Shown: positions 51,687-61,700 of the stretch, one piece after another
How positions within the stretch are numbered: position 1 is the first letter of the stretch
Layout of the letters: every line of letters begins with the position of its first letter
Assembly: GCF_027923765.1 (NCBI RefSeq)
Contig: NZ_AP026709.1
Location: 1,359,501-1,423,500, forward strand
Direction of reading: 5' to 3'
Length of the DNA stretch: 64,000 nucleotides
From: Pseudodesulfovibrio nedwellii
GTDB taxonomy: Bacteria > Desulfobacterota > Desulfovibrionia > Desulfovibrionales > Desulfovibrionaceae
Position numbers and translations under genes: made by a program
The notes under the pieces: model-generated
What the model saw: only the letters and a program-made list of their open reading frames with translations
The model's database searches: none
What the model was told of the DNA's origin: nothing

Positions 51687-52994
51687 ATGGGAAAAGAGAA
51701 CACAATGACACCGGATCAGAAAGCCACGCTGACCATAGGGGATGCAACCTATGAGCTGCCCATTATCGTGGGCACGGAAAATGAGCACGCAATCGACATC
51801 ACTGGCCTCCGTTCCGAGACCGGCTTCATCACCTACGATCCAGGCTACGCCAACACGGGATCATGCTCCAGCAACATCACCTTTGTTGATGGCGAAAAAG
51901 GCATTCTCCGATACCGAGGCTATCCCATCGAGGAGCTTGCGGCCCAAGGCACTTTCATAGAGACCGCCTACCTGTTGATTTTCGGAGAACTGCCGACCCG
52001 CGCCCAACGTCAGGAATTTCGCCAACTCCTCGACGAACAAGAATTACTCCATGAAGACTTGCGCCACCACTTCGAAGGCTTTCCATCCAACGGACATCCC
52101 ATGGCTATCCTGTCCGCAGTCATCAACGCACTTGGCTGTTATCATCCTGATCTGCTGCAAATCAATACGGAAGATGAATTTCTCCGGGCTGCTGCCAAGA
52201 TTATTTCCAAGGTGCGTACCATCGCAGCCTGGTCCTATCGCAAGGCGCACGGCCTGCCGTTCATGTACCCGGACCCCAAGCTGACATACTGCCGCAACTT
52301 CCTGCACATGATGCACTCTTTCCCACACAGACCATTTGAGCCAACCGATGCTCAGGTACGTGCGCTGTCACTTTTCTTCCTGCTCCATGCAGACCATGAA
52401 CAAAACTGCTCATGCTCCACCGTACGCATGGTTCAGTCCACCGAAGCCAATATGTTCGCTTCAGTTTCCGCAGGCATCTGCGCACTCTGGGGCCGTCTGC
52501 ATGGCGGAGCCAACGCAGGCGTGATCTCCATGCTCGAACAGATCAATGAAGGAGATCTGTCCGTCAAGCAGTGCATCGAGCGAGTCAAGCAAAAGGAATT
52601 CCGGCTCATGGGATTCGGCCACCGCATCTACAAATCATTCGATCCACGTGCCAAAATACTGCGCGAGGCAGCCCATAACATGCTCGAATCCACAGGGTAC
52701 AGTGACCCGCTGCTCGACATTGCACTGGAACTCGCAGATACTGCCTTGAATGATGAATACTTTACCGAACGAAAACTCTATCCCAACGTGGATTTCTATT
52801 CCGGCATCATCCTGCGCGCACTCGGCATCCCAGTGAACATGTTCCCTGTAATGTTTGCCATTGGCCGCATGCCTGGTTGGATAGCCCACTGGAATGAGGC
52901 CAACACCGACGGCGTCACCAAGATTCACCGTCCGCGCCAGATTTACACAGGTCTTGCCCCGCGCAAATATGTCCCGTTGGATTCACGACTGTAG
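51687..52994 (+). CDS. gltA: Citrate synthase
   Basis: 435 residues, type II length. It has GYANTGSCSSNITFVDGEKGILRYRGYPIEEL, HADHEQNCSCSTVRMV (catalytic His with a Cys-rich neighbour), LHGGANAGVISML (His), GFGHRIYKSFDPRA (R and K) and NVDFYSGIILRALGIP (catalytic Asp). It makes citrate from acetyl-CoA and oxaloacetate. AAGGA precedes the start. It is followed by nadK seven bases later, a tight pair that ties citrate synthesis to NADP supply. Confidence 0.96.
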   Translation: MGKENTMTPDQKATLTIGDATYELPIIVGTENEHAIDITGLRSETGFITYDPGYANTGSCSSNITFVDGEKGILRYRGYPIEELAAQGTFIETAYLLIFGELPTRAQRQEFRQLLDEQELLHEDLRHHFEGFPSNGHPMAILSAVINALGCYHPDLLQINTEDEFLRAAAKIISKVRTIAAWSYRKAHGLPFMYPDPKLTYCRNFLHMMHSFPHRPFEPTDAQVRALSLFFLLHADHEQNCSCSTVRMVQSTEANMFASVSAGICALWGRLHGGANAGVISMLEQINEGDLSVKQCIERVKQKEFRLMGFGHRIYKSFDPRAKILREAAHNMLESTGYSDPLLDIALELADTALNDEYFTERKLYPNVDFYSGIILRALGIPVNMFPVMFAIGRMPGWIAHWNEANTDGVTKIHRPRQIYTGLAPRKYVPLDSRL

Positions 52995-53000
52995 GCTGTC

Positions 53001-53777
53001 ATGACAGAAAAAGAGATCAGGAAAATCGCCTGTGTGGCGTCGGATGCCCCCAAGGCTCAGAAAGGGCTCGCTATCCTGGCTGAACGCTACCCGCTGACGG
53101 ACGTTGCCGATGCTGATGTATTGGTTGCTTTGGGCGGTGACGGCTTCATGCTCCAGACCATCCACGAGCACATGGATACCGGCCTGCCCATTTATGGCAT
53201 GAACCGGGGCACCATAGGCTTCCTGCTCAATCAGTTCAATCCCGACAACCTGTTGGGACGACTCAACGCGGCACAGGTACATGCTCTCAATCCGTTGGTC
53301 ATGTCCGCCTTTACGGTGGATGGCCAACAGGTTTCCGCATTGGCCTTCAATGAGGTAGCCCTGCTCCGCTATTCACAGCAGTCAGCCAACATCAGGGTGT
53401 CCATCAACGGCAAACAACGTCTGGAAAACCTTGTTTGTGATGGCATTATGGTGGCGACCCCTGCAGGCTCTACCGCATACAATCTGTCCGCACGTGGACC
53501 AATCATCCCGCTCGGGTCCAATGTCCTTGCCCTGACACCGGTCAGCCCGTTCCGGCCCCGCCGCTGGAACGGCGCACTTCTGCCCCACTCGGCCAGCGTT
53601 GAATTTGAGATATTGGATGCCAAACGCCGCCCCGTTGGTGCGTCAGCAGATTCTTTCGAAGTCCGTGATGTCGCGCACATCACGATCAAGGAAGACCATT
53701 CCCGTCCGGCCTGCATCCTTTTTGACCCGGATCACTCACTTGAGGAACGCATTTTCAACGAACAATTTGTCCTTTAA
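53001..53777 (+). CDS. nadK: NAD kinase
   Basis: 258 residues. LVALGGDGFML (GGDG at 45-48), PIYGMNRGTIGFLLN, LAFNEVALLR, and the TPAGSTAYNLSARGPI motif near 155-168. It phosphorylates NAD to NADP. It lies directly after gltA and probably shares its transcript. Confidence 0.95.
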   Translation: MTEKEIRKIACVASDAPKAQKGLAILAERYPLTDVADADVLVALGGDGFMLQTIHEHMDTGLPIYGMNRGTIGFLLNQFNPDNLLGRLNAAQVHALNPLVMSAFTVDGQQVSALAFNEVALLRYSQQSANIRVSINGKQRLENLVCDGIMVATPAGSTAYNLSARGPIIPLGSNVLALTPVSPFRPRRWNGALLPHSASVEFEILDAKRRPVGASADSFEVRDVAHITIKEDHSRPACILFDPDHSLEERIFNEQFVL

Positions 53778-53850
53778 TTCTGATCGTCAAGCGCGGTCTG
53801 ACTCCCGCACCTTTAGAGAAAAATATTTCAGGAAAAGGATTTTGCCGTTA

Positions 53851-53941
53851 TTGTACAAACAGGGGATTAAGGTATACTGTGCGCGAGCTTTAAACAAATT
53901 TCTCACTCCGGCCCCATTTATACGACTGACTCGACCGGAGT
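53851..53941 (+). promoter_or_regulatory. Promoter and leader hairpin of the DEAD-box helicase
   Basis: TTGTAC (53851-53856), 16-base spacer, TATACT (53873-53878), so the leader would be about 80 bases. In it ACTCCGG (53905-53911) pairs with CCGGAGT (53935-53941). Long structured leaders are typical of cold-induced RNA helicases. Confidence 0.5.
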
Positions 53942-53965
53942 TCACATCATACATTGTAGGTACTT

Positions 53966-55648
53966 ATGGAAAATGAAAATCTGAATCCCGACACCGGGAA
54001 CGAAGAAGGGATAGATGAAACAGGTATCCCTGGAATAACTTTTGAGGAACTGCCTGAAAAAATGGCAGAAGCATGCAACCGTGCAGGCTGGGATAAACTC
54101 ATGCCAGTGCAGGAAAAAGCAATGCCGTACTTGTTGAATGGACAGGATGTCATGGTCCAAGCCCGGACAGGTTCCGGCAAAACGGGCGCTTTCGTACTCC
54201 CGCTCATCGAGAAACTCAATGCTAACAGCCCGAAATGTCAAACCTTGGTCATGGTTCCGACTCGAGAACTGGCTAAACAGGTAGCGCAGGAAGCGCGTAT
54301 GCTAGCTGGCGACAATGGTATCAAAGTCGTGGCCGTGTACGGCGGTGTGGGCTATAAAGAACAGCTCGATGCATTTCGCGACGGTGCCCAACTCGTCGTC
54401 GGCACTCCCGGTCGTATTCTGGACCACCTCATGCGCCGTAACCTGATCCTTGACGACCTCAAGGTCCTAATTTTCGATGAAGCAGACCGTATGTTGTCGG
54501 TCGGTTTCTACCCTGACATGGTGGAAGTAAAACGGTATCTGCCACGCAATTTAATCGGTTCTTTCATGTTCTCCGCCACCTTCCCGCCATCTGTTTTGCG
54601 ATTGGCCGAAGACTTCATGGTCAAACCGGAATTCCTGAGCCTCTCCTCTGACGAGACCAACGTTTCAGCCATCTCCCACCAATTCGTGGAAGTGCAAGCC
54701 ATGGGCAAGGAACGCAAGCTCATCAAACTCATTGAGCTGGAAAATCCTTCCTCTGCCATCATCTTTTCCAACACCAAACGCAACGTGGAATTCACCGCCG
54801 CCCTGCTCTCCCAGTTCGGATTCGACGCTGAAGGTTTGACCTCGGATTTGACGCAGAATAAACGCGAACGCCTCATGACACAAATCAAGGAAGGCAAATT
54901 ACGCTTCCTCGTTGCCACGGACGTTGCTGCACGCGGCATCGACATCCCGGAACTTTCCCATGTCTTCATGATGGAACCACCAGAAGATCCTGAATCTTAC
55001 GTACATCGTGCTGGCCGCACAGGTCGTGCTGGAGCCACAGGCACCGCCATCACTCTGGTTGACGTCATCCAAAAGATGGAACTGGAACGCATCGCCACCC
55101 GGTTCAAGATCACTTTTGAGGAGATGAAGGACCCCACAGAAGAAGATGTAACCGCTATCATTGAGGAACGACTCACCGCCATTCTTGAAAAACGTTTCCG
55201 CAAATTGACCAACATTCAGCAAGAACGTGTTTCTCGATTCCTTCCCTTGGCAAAAAAATACAGCAAGGACGAAGAATCTCTGGCTTTGCTCGCCATGTTG
55301 CTTGATGAACTTTATCAGCCCACCCTGCACGGCAAACCCGTAGATCCCACTCTCGCAAAAGAACCATCTGGCAACTCTCGGCCCACAAAAAATACGCCCG
55401 CCAGAAAGCCTCAAAAACGAGAGGAAAAACCAGCCCCGCGTGAGCGTACAGTCGCAAAACGCGCTCCCAAACCAAAGGAAACGGAAAAGCCTGTCAAAAA
55501 ACAACCGGCCAAAGAAAAACTTGCCAGTGAGCCAATACGCGAACCCGCTCCCAGGGAACAACTGCAGGCCGAGGACGAAACGGCTTCAAAATCCAGGCCC
55601 AAACCCAGACGACGTCGCCGACGCAGAAAAAAACCTTCCAGCAGTTAA
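53966..55648 (+). CDS. DEAD-box ATP-dependent RNA helicase
   Basis: 560 residues. Q motif before ARTGSGKTGAF (motif I, 67-76), PTRELAKQV, D171EAD174 in IFDEADRML, SAT (motif III), VATDVAARGIDIP (V) and HRAGRTGRAG (VI). After about residue 450 comes a long charged tail rich in Lys, Pro and Glu ending RRRRRRRKKPSS. It unwinds RNA duplexes; tails of this type bind RNA or ribosomes (CsdA/RhlE-like). GTAGG precedes the ATG. Confidence 0.95.
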   Translation: MENENLNPDTGNEEGIDETGIPGITFEELPEKMAEACNRAGWDKLMPVQEKAMPYLLNGQDVMVQARTGSGKTGAFVLPLIEKLNANSPKCQTLVMVPTRELAKQVAQEARMLAGDNGIKVVAVYGGVGYKEQLDAFRDGAQLVVGTPGRILDHLMRRNLILDDLKVLIFDEADRMLSVGFYPDMVEVKRYLPRNLIGSFMFSATFPPSVLRLAEDFMVKPEFLSLSSDETNVSAISHQFVEVQAMGKERKLIKLIELENPSSAIIFSNTKRNVEFTAALLSQFGFDAEGLTSDLTQNKRERLMTQIKEGKLRFLVATDVAARGIDIPELSHVFMMEPPEDPESYVHRAGRTGRAGATGTAITLVDVIQKMELERIATRFKITFEEMKDPTEEDVTAIIEERLTAILEKRFRKLTNIQQERVSRFLPLAKKYSKDEESLALLAMLLDELYQPTLHGKPVDPTLAKEPSGNSRPTKNTPARKPQKREEKPAPRERTVAKRAPKPKETEKPVKKQPAKEKLASEPIREPAPREQLQAEDETASKSRPKPRRRRRRRKKPSSS

Positions 55649-55651
55649 GCC

Positions 55652-56440
55652 GTGCCAAAAAATTCACTTATTCTTGGACTGGCCGCAGGTTACCATTACG
55701 GTGATGTGCGGCCTTTTCTTGCCTCACTTGATCAAGTCGACTATTCCGGCGATCGGATTCTTTTCGTGTCCGACACGACTCGAAATCTGGACCAAATGCA
55801 GTCACACTCAGTGACCACCATTCCTATAAAACGGACGACGGGACATGAAAAAGTTCCTTACAATGGTTTGCGATATTTTTCATATCTAAACTTTCTGGAA
55901 TCATCGAAAAGATATGATCACATTCTTATCGCAGATGTTCGCGACGTCGTTTTTCAACGCGACCCATTTTCCTTTCCATGGGCCAAAGGTCTCAACTGCA
56001 CACTGGAAGATCGCAGCGCGACCATTGGAGGATGCCCATATAACGCCCATTGGGTTCGTGAACACCTCGGCCCCGAAATGTTAACAACTCTCACGGACAA
56101 ACCAGTGTCCTGTTCCGGCACGACTGTTGGTGATCACGATGCCATGGTTGGCTATCTGCGTACCATGACCAGCCACCTCACACCGCCACCCACGGCCAAA
56201 CGCATGGCGGGATATGATCAAGCCATCCACAACATGCTTGTTCACACCGGGCAAATTGAAACCCTAACTCTGCTCGACAACAGCGGCCCTATTCTCACAC
56301 TTGGTCAGACACAGGGAGAACCAACGGCCGATGATACAGGAAACGTACTCAACGAAGCGGGAACTCCAGCACACATAGTCCACCAGTATGACCGCAAGCC
56401 GATTCTTTTCAAAACAATCCGAGGCTTGTACGCCGCGTAA
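55652..56440 (+). CDS. Probable nucleotide-sugar glycosyltransferase-like protein
   Basis: 262 residues starting at a GTG three bases after the helicase stop. LILGLAAGYHYGDVRPFLASLDQVDYSGDRILFVSD, YNGLRYFSYLNFLESSKRYDHILIADVRDVVFQRDPFSF (a DxRD motif like the DxD of GT-A enzymes), CSGTTVGDHDAMVGYLRTM, and YDQAIHNMLVH with late HIVHQYDRKP. This is the layout of small GT-A-type transferases related to family 8. Substrate unknown. It is translated right after the helicase, so an RNA-related link is only positional. Confidence 0.75.
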   Translation: MPKNSLILGLAAGYHYGDVRPFLASLDQVDYSGDRILFVSDTTRNLDQMQSHSVTTIPIKRTTGHEKVPYNGLRYFSYLNFLESSKRYDHILIADVRDVVFQRDPFSFPWAKGLNCTLEDRSATIGGCPYNAHWVREHLGPEMLTTLTDKPVSCSGTTVGDHDAMVGYLRTMTSHLTPPPTAKRMAGYDQAIHNMLVHTGQIETLTLLDNSGPILTLGQTQGEPTADDTGNVLNEAGTPAHIVHQYDRKPILFKTIRGLYAA

Positions 56441-56474
56441 TCCCCTCTGAAAGCACCTCGGTATTATAAAGCAA

Positions 56475-56876
56475 CTACTTGAAGTACTGCTGGAATTCCG
56501 CACTGGGTTCGATGTCTGCGTAAATATAGAGCGCAACTCCATACGGATCCAAAGTGGCAAATCCTCGGTCGCCCCACGGATGATCCTCAAGTGGCATAAT
56601 AATCGGCAAACCGGCCTCGACCAGTCGATCATGCGTTGCATCGACCAAAGAGCTAGACTGCAACGCCATATTGTACGTGAGTCCCCCCTTAAAAGTTTCC
56701 TGCTCAGGAGATTGAGGCTCCATGAACTGTAATGTGGGACCATCCTCACCAAACTTGAAATTGACATACCACCCACTATCAAACCAGATGGTGGCATTAA
56801 AATGAGTACAATAAAAATCTCGGGCAAGCCTCGCATCAGCAACAATGATACAGGGCGAAATTGTCGACGGATTCAT
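56475..56876 (-). CDS. VOC/glyoxalase family protein
   Basis: 133 residues, one vicinal-oxygen-chelate unit. ISPCIIVADARLARDFYCTHFNATIWFDSGWYVNFKF, MALQSSSLVDATHDRLVEAGLPIIMPLEDHPWGDRGFATLDPYGVALYIY, with metal-ligand-like Glu/Asp residues. Such proteins act as antibiotic-binding or ring-cleaving enzymes or have no known activity. GGAGG precedes the ATG. Convergent with the transferase gene. Confidence 0.85.
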   Translation of the reverse strand: MNPSTISPCIIVADARLARDFYCTHFNATIWFDSGWYVNFKFGEDGPTLQFMEPQSPEQETFKGGLTYNMALQSSSLVDATHDRLVEAGLPIIMPLEDHPWGDRGFATLDPYGVALYIYADIEPSAEFQQYFK

Positions 56877-56997
56877 GTTTCCTCCATTTTTTTACAGTGC
56901 TACCATAAACACTTTCGCCTGCCCATACTGTCATAATCTACCTAAAATAAACGTGTTTTACTTCTCAATACTGCCACACAACGAAATGACATTGGTA

Positions 56998-57026
56998 TTG
57001 ACAAACATTAATCAAGCGATTAATTA
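56998..57026 (+). promoter_or_regulatory. Promoter with TetR operator, probably leaderless
   Basis: TTGACA (56998-57003), 17-base spacer, TAATTA (57021-57026). ATTAATC-N4-GATTAAT (57007-57024) fills the spacer and touches the -10. The start codon is at 57033, seven bases past the -10, so transcription would begin at or next to the ATG. No ribosome site is present. Confidence 0.65.
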
Positions 57027-57032
57027 ATAGAT

Positions 57033-57614
57033 ATGAACAAGAAGGAACACATACTCAAAACAGCGGCGAGACTGTTTGCCATGCGCACCTTTGATACGGT
57101 GGGCATCCGCGACATCGCCAGAGAGGCAGACGTCAATAGCGCCATGGTTTCCTATTACTTCGGGAGCAAAACAGGCTTGCTGCGAGAGATTTTCTCTCGA
57201 TTCTCCAATTTGTTCCTCAGTGAAGCCAAACGTTGCATGAATAGGTCTCTTAACCCCCATGAGTTAATTAAAAATTTTGTACCAACAGTACTGGAAAACG
57301 CCCGATCAAACCGCGATCTCTACCTCATCGGCCTGCGCGAATTAAACCACGATTCTGAAGAATTACAGGATCTTAGAGACGAGATCATCAGCGAGTCACT
57401 GGAAAATTACAAAGAAAACTTTGAACGACTGGGAATCAACAGACCACGATTAGACGGTATTCCGGGACTGGGTTTCACAGTCATTATCGGTGCCGTTTTT
57501 TCTGACTATCTACTCGGCGGAGGCAGTTGTATCGACGACGAAAAAATGGTCGGAGAATATGCAGATGCGATTGTAGAAATTCTTCAAAAAGGCCTCACTG
57601 GATACTGGGCGTAA
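57033..57614 (+). CDS. TetR family regulator of pump 3
   Basis: 193 residues. N-terminal HTH: ILKTAARLFAMRTFDTVGIRDIAREADVNSAMVSYYFGSKTGLLREIF (recognition helix NSAMVSYYF). The C-terminal ligand-binding part resembles CerR/DUF1956-type regulators of multidrug pumps. The matching operators before its gene and before the next gene suggest it represses both itself and the MFP-RND pair. The mRNA is probably leaderless. Confidence 0.93.
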   Translation: MNKKEHILKTAARLFAMRTFDTVGIRDIAREADVNSAMVSYYFGSKTGLLREIFSRFSNLFLSEAKRCMNRSLNPHELIKNFVPTVLENARSNRDLYLIGLRELNHDSEELQDLRDEIISESLENYKENFERLGINRPRLDGIPGLGFTVIIGAVFSDYLLGGGSCIDDEKMVGEYADAIVEILQKGLTGYWA

Positions 57615-57630
57615 TTTTTTTTAACCTGGA

Positions 57631-57648
57631 ATTAATCAACTGATTAAT
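57631..57648 (+). promoter_or_regulatory. Second TetR operator, before the adaptor gene
   Basis: ATTAATC-N4-GATTAAT, the same arms and spacing as at 57007-57024. It lies 16 bases after the tetR stop and 25 before the adaptor start, so the pump genes probably have their own regulated promoter as well. Confidence 0.65.
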
Positions 57649-57672
57649 TTTTCAGTCCTACAAGGGAAGATA

Positions 57673-58782
57673 ATGAGAAAAGTCATCGTATTCTGCCTGT
57701 TGCTCACCGTTGCACTGGCAGGCTGCAAAGAAGAAATCAAGAGAGTAGAATCCATCCGGCCGGTCCGCGTCTTCACCGTTGAAAGTGCGACTGCGCAGGA
57801 GTCACGAACTTTTCCTGGCAAAGTGAAAGCGACACGTGAAGCCAGCCTCGCATTTCGCGTCGCAGGGCAAATTATAAAATTGAATGTGAAAGAAGGTGAC
57901 CCCGTCAAGCAGGGCCAACTCATTGCCATGCTCGACCAACGTGATTTTCAAGCTGCCGTAGCTGACCTTCAAGCCCGTCTTGTTGGAGCAAAGTCGGTCC
58001 TGAACGAAGCCAAGCTCAACATTGACCGTAACCGCAAACTTCTTGACGATAAAATCATTGCCCAGTCAGCGTTTGACGCTGCGCAATCCAAGTATGAAAC
58101 CAGCCGATCCGAGGTTCTCTCCCTTGAGCAGTCACTGCGACGAGCGCGACTCAATCTGCAATACACCAGATTGGAAGCTCCGTTCAGTGGAATCATTGCC
58201 GAAAAGATCCCATCCAATCACGAATACGTCCAAGCCAAAGAAGTCATTGTCCAGTTGGCCGATACTTCCGCATTGGATGTTGTTATTGATATCCCGGAAA
58301 ACATTTGGATCAAGGCCTTCAAAACAGGCGACGCCAATCTCCAAGGATTTAAGGCACGTTTCGAATCATATCCGGACAAACTCTTCCCTGTCCGTATCAA
58401 GGAATACCAGACCAACGCTAACCCGCAGACCCAAACCTACGAAGTGACTCTGACCATGAATAATGCGCAGGGACTTGGAATCCACCCCGGTATGACCGTA
58501 GAAATTGTGGGAAGTGTCCCCGAAGAGATAAGCGCCGCCTCCGTAACCATTCCGTTTTCATCAGTAGTTGGTGAAGTCGAAGGCGACAAGTATGTCTGGG
58601 TTCTTGACAGCAATAGCTCCGTGGAAAAACGGAAAATCGAAGTTGAAAAAATTATTCAGGATATGTTCCGCGTTACCGGTGACATTCAACCCGGCGATCT
58701 CCTCATCGTAGCTGGAGTCAACTACCTGCGTGAAGGTCAAAAAGTAAAAGTGCTTAATGGTCGAATCGGAGGCCGCGAATAA
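57673..58782 (+). CDS. RND periplasmic adaptor lipoprotein, pump 3
   Basis: 369 residues. Lipobox LTVALAGCKEE at the start. TREASLAFRVAGQIIKLNVKEGDPVKQGQLIAMLDQRDFQAAVADLQARL, coiled coil to about 140, LEAPFSGIIAEKIPSNHEYVQAKE, LDVVIDIPENIW, VTIPFSSVVGEVEGDKYVWVLD. Closer to the MexH/AcrA-like adaptors that pair with short RND pumps. AAGGGA precedes the ATG. The stop overlaps the start of the RND gene (TAATG). Confidence 0.93.
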   Translation: MRKVIVFCLLLTVALAGCKEEIKRVESIRPVRVFTVESATAQESRTFPGKVKATREASLAFRVAGQIIKLNVKEGDPVKQGQLIAMLDQRDFQAAVADLQARLVGAKSVLNEAKLNIDRNRKLLDDKIIAQSAFDAAQSKYETSRSEVLSLEQSLRRARLNLQYTRLEAPFSGIIAEKIPSNHEYVQAKEVIVQLADTSALDVVIDIPENIWIKAFKTGDANLQGFKARFESYPDKLFPVRIKEYQTNANPQTQTYEVTLTMNNAQGLGIHPGMTVEIVGSVPEEISAASVTIPFSSVVGEVEGDKYVWVLDSNSSVEKRKIEVEKIIQDMFRVTGDIQPGDLLIVAGVNYLREGQKVKVLNGRIGGRE

Positions 58783-61700
58783 TGAACCTTGCAGAACTCT
58801 CCATTCGCAAGAAGACCATTACTTTGGTTCTTACGGCTTGCTTCCTTGTAGGCGGTGCACTTTCCTTCCTGAATATGTCCAGATTGGAAGACCCTGAATT
58901 CACCATCAAGGACGCCCTCATTATCACCAACTACCCTGGAGCCACACCGGAAGAAGTAACCAATGAAGTCACCGATGTCATTGAAAGTGCGGCTCAGGAG
59001 TTAGGACAGCTTGATACTGTCGAATCAATTAATAACCCAGGCCAGTCCATTGTCACCGTAGAAGTACAAGACAAATACGGCCATGAAAAACTCCAGCAAG
59101 TCTGGGATGAACTTCGCCGTAAGGTCAATGACGCGCAGGTTCAACTGCCTCCTGGAGCCGAAACATCCATGGTCATTGATGACTTTGGCGATGTATACGG
59201 GATTTTGCTCTCCGTTTCGGGAGATGGGTATCCGCAACAGGATATTCAGGATTTTGCCGATTACCTCAGGAAACAACTCCTCCTAGTTGAGGGGGTAGCA
59301 AAGATCACTATTTGGGGCAGTCAGCCCGAAAAAGTCTATGTGGAGATTTCCCGTGCACGTATGAGCCGCATGGGACTTTCACTAGATTCGGTCTACAACG
59401 CATTGTCACAACGTAACCTCGTGGTCCCCGCCGGTAATGTCCGAGTTGACAGGGAATACATAAAGATATCTCCCACTGGCACCATCGATTCCGTCAAAAG
59501 TCTTGGCGACCTGCTTATCAAGGACAACGCCAGTGGCAGACTTGTCCCGCTTCGCGATATAGCTGAAATTAGCCGAGGGTATTCCGACACTCCTACACAA
59601 ATCATGCGATATAACGGCGATAATTCCGTATCGCTCGGCATATCCTCAGTTTCAGGTGGCAACGTTGTTGACCTCGGCTCTGCCGTCAATGCCAAGCTGG
59701 ACGAACTCCAGAACCAGACGCCGGTAGGCATGAAAATCGACAAAGTATACTATCAGCCCAAACGAGTGGAGAACGCTGTCAGCTCCTTTGCCTTGAACCT
59801 CGCCGAAGCCGTGGCTATCGTTATTGTCGTACTGCTCCTGTTCATGGGAATGCAATCTGGCTTGCTCATTGGGATCATCCTGCTCATCACTATTTGTGGC
59901 TCCTTCATATTCATTAAAATGGCCGGCGTCGCTTTGGAACGCATTTCCCTTGGAGCACTCATCATCGCACTAGGTATGCTGGTCGACAACGCTATCGTCG
60001 TCGTGGAAGGTTTGCTCATCCGCTATCAACAGGGAATGAATCGGCTTCAAGCGGCCGTAGAAGTCGTCAATCAAAACAAATGGCCATTGCTTGGGGCAAC
60101 CATCGTAGCCATTATGGCCTTTGCCGGAATCGGCCTCAGCGAAGACAGCGTCGGTGAATTCTGCAGATCTTTGTTCATCGTCCTCTGTATTTCGCTCTCC
60201 ATGAGTTGGATTACCGCCGTCACGGTCACGCCTTTGCTCTGTCACATGTTCCTGCATCCCAAAGTCTCATCGAACAAAGACCCCTATGGCGGAAAACTCT
60301 ATCGCATATACAAAAAGTTTCTTGTTTTATGCATGCATCACCGAACAACGACCGTTCTTTGTCTGGTCGTCATGCTCTCCCTGGCTATTTACGGATTCGG
60401 CTTTGTCAAACAAAGCTTCTTTCCAGCCTCAACACAGCCACGCTTCCTGATCCACTATTGGATGCCGCAAGGGACGGATATCAGAACCACCAGCAATGAT
60501 ATTCATCAAATAGAAAAAATGCTGATGGAAGATAAAAATATCATTTCCGTCACTTCCTTCGTGGGGCAAGGCGGTCCTCGCTTTATCCTCACCTACAGCC
60601 CAGAAAAGACAAATGCGGCATACGGCCTACTACTCGTTGAAGTGGAAGACTATCATCAGATCGAATCCATCATGGCTAAATATCAAGGAGAAATTGAGAA
60701 CTCATTCCCTGATGCAGAACCGAAATTCAAAAAATTCCGTCTCGGCCCTGGCCGTGACGCCTCCATTGAAGTCCGTTTCAGTGGCCCGGATACAAAAATC
60801 CTCAAACGACTCTCCACTCAGGCTCAGGACATCATGTACGCCAGCGGGAATGCGCAAGGCATCCGCGACAACTGGCGACAGGAAGTCAAGATTATCCATC
60901 CGGTCATGGCTGAAGCCCAGGCCCGTTTGGCTGGTATCACTCGCCCCGGACTGTCCAAAGCCTTGAATATGTTCTTTGACGGCACCACGGTCGGCGTCTA
61001 TCGAGAAGGCGACAAACTGCTTCCCATCGTAGTTCGACCTCCTGAAAACGAACGAATGGAAGTCAGGGAACTCGGCAACGTACGCGTCTTCAGTCCCACC
61101 GCCGGACAGATGATTCCAGTGGAGGAAGTGGTCTCCGAATTCAAGACTGAAATGGCTTTCGGAACTCTCAAAACACGGAACCGCTTGCTGACCATAACCG
61201 CATCCTGTGATCCGGCTGAAGGTCTGCCGTCAGTTCTGTTCAAAGCCCTAAGGCCTCAAATCGAAGATATCGAACTGCCGCCAGGGTATATCATGGAATG
61301 GGGTGGTGAATATGAGGATTCCACAGACGCCCAAACGAGTCTCGCTGGCTCACTCCTCGTCCCCACCATCATCATGGTGCTCGTAACGATTATGCTATTC
61401 AACAACCTGCGCAATCCACTGATCATATGGTTGACTGTGCCGCTGGCCATCATCGGGGTTACCGTAGGATTATTGATTACAGGTGAACCATTTGGATTCA
61501 TGGCCCTGCTCGGATTCCTCAGTCTGTCAGGTATGCTCATTAAAAACGCGGTCGTCCTCCTTGATCAGATCAAACTAGAACTGGAGGGCGGCAAGGAACC
61601 ATATCATGCCATCGTGGATTCGGCTGTCAGCCGTATTCGTCCAGTGGCAATGGCTGCCGCAACGACAATCCTTGGCATGCTCCCATTGATGCTCGACCCA

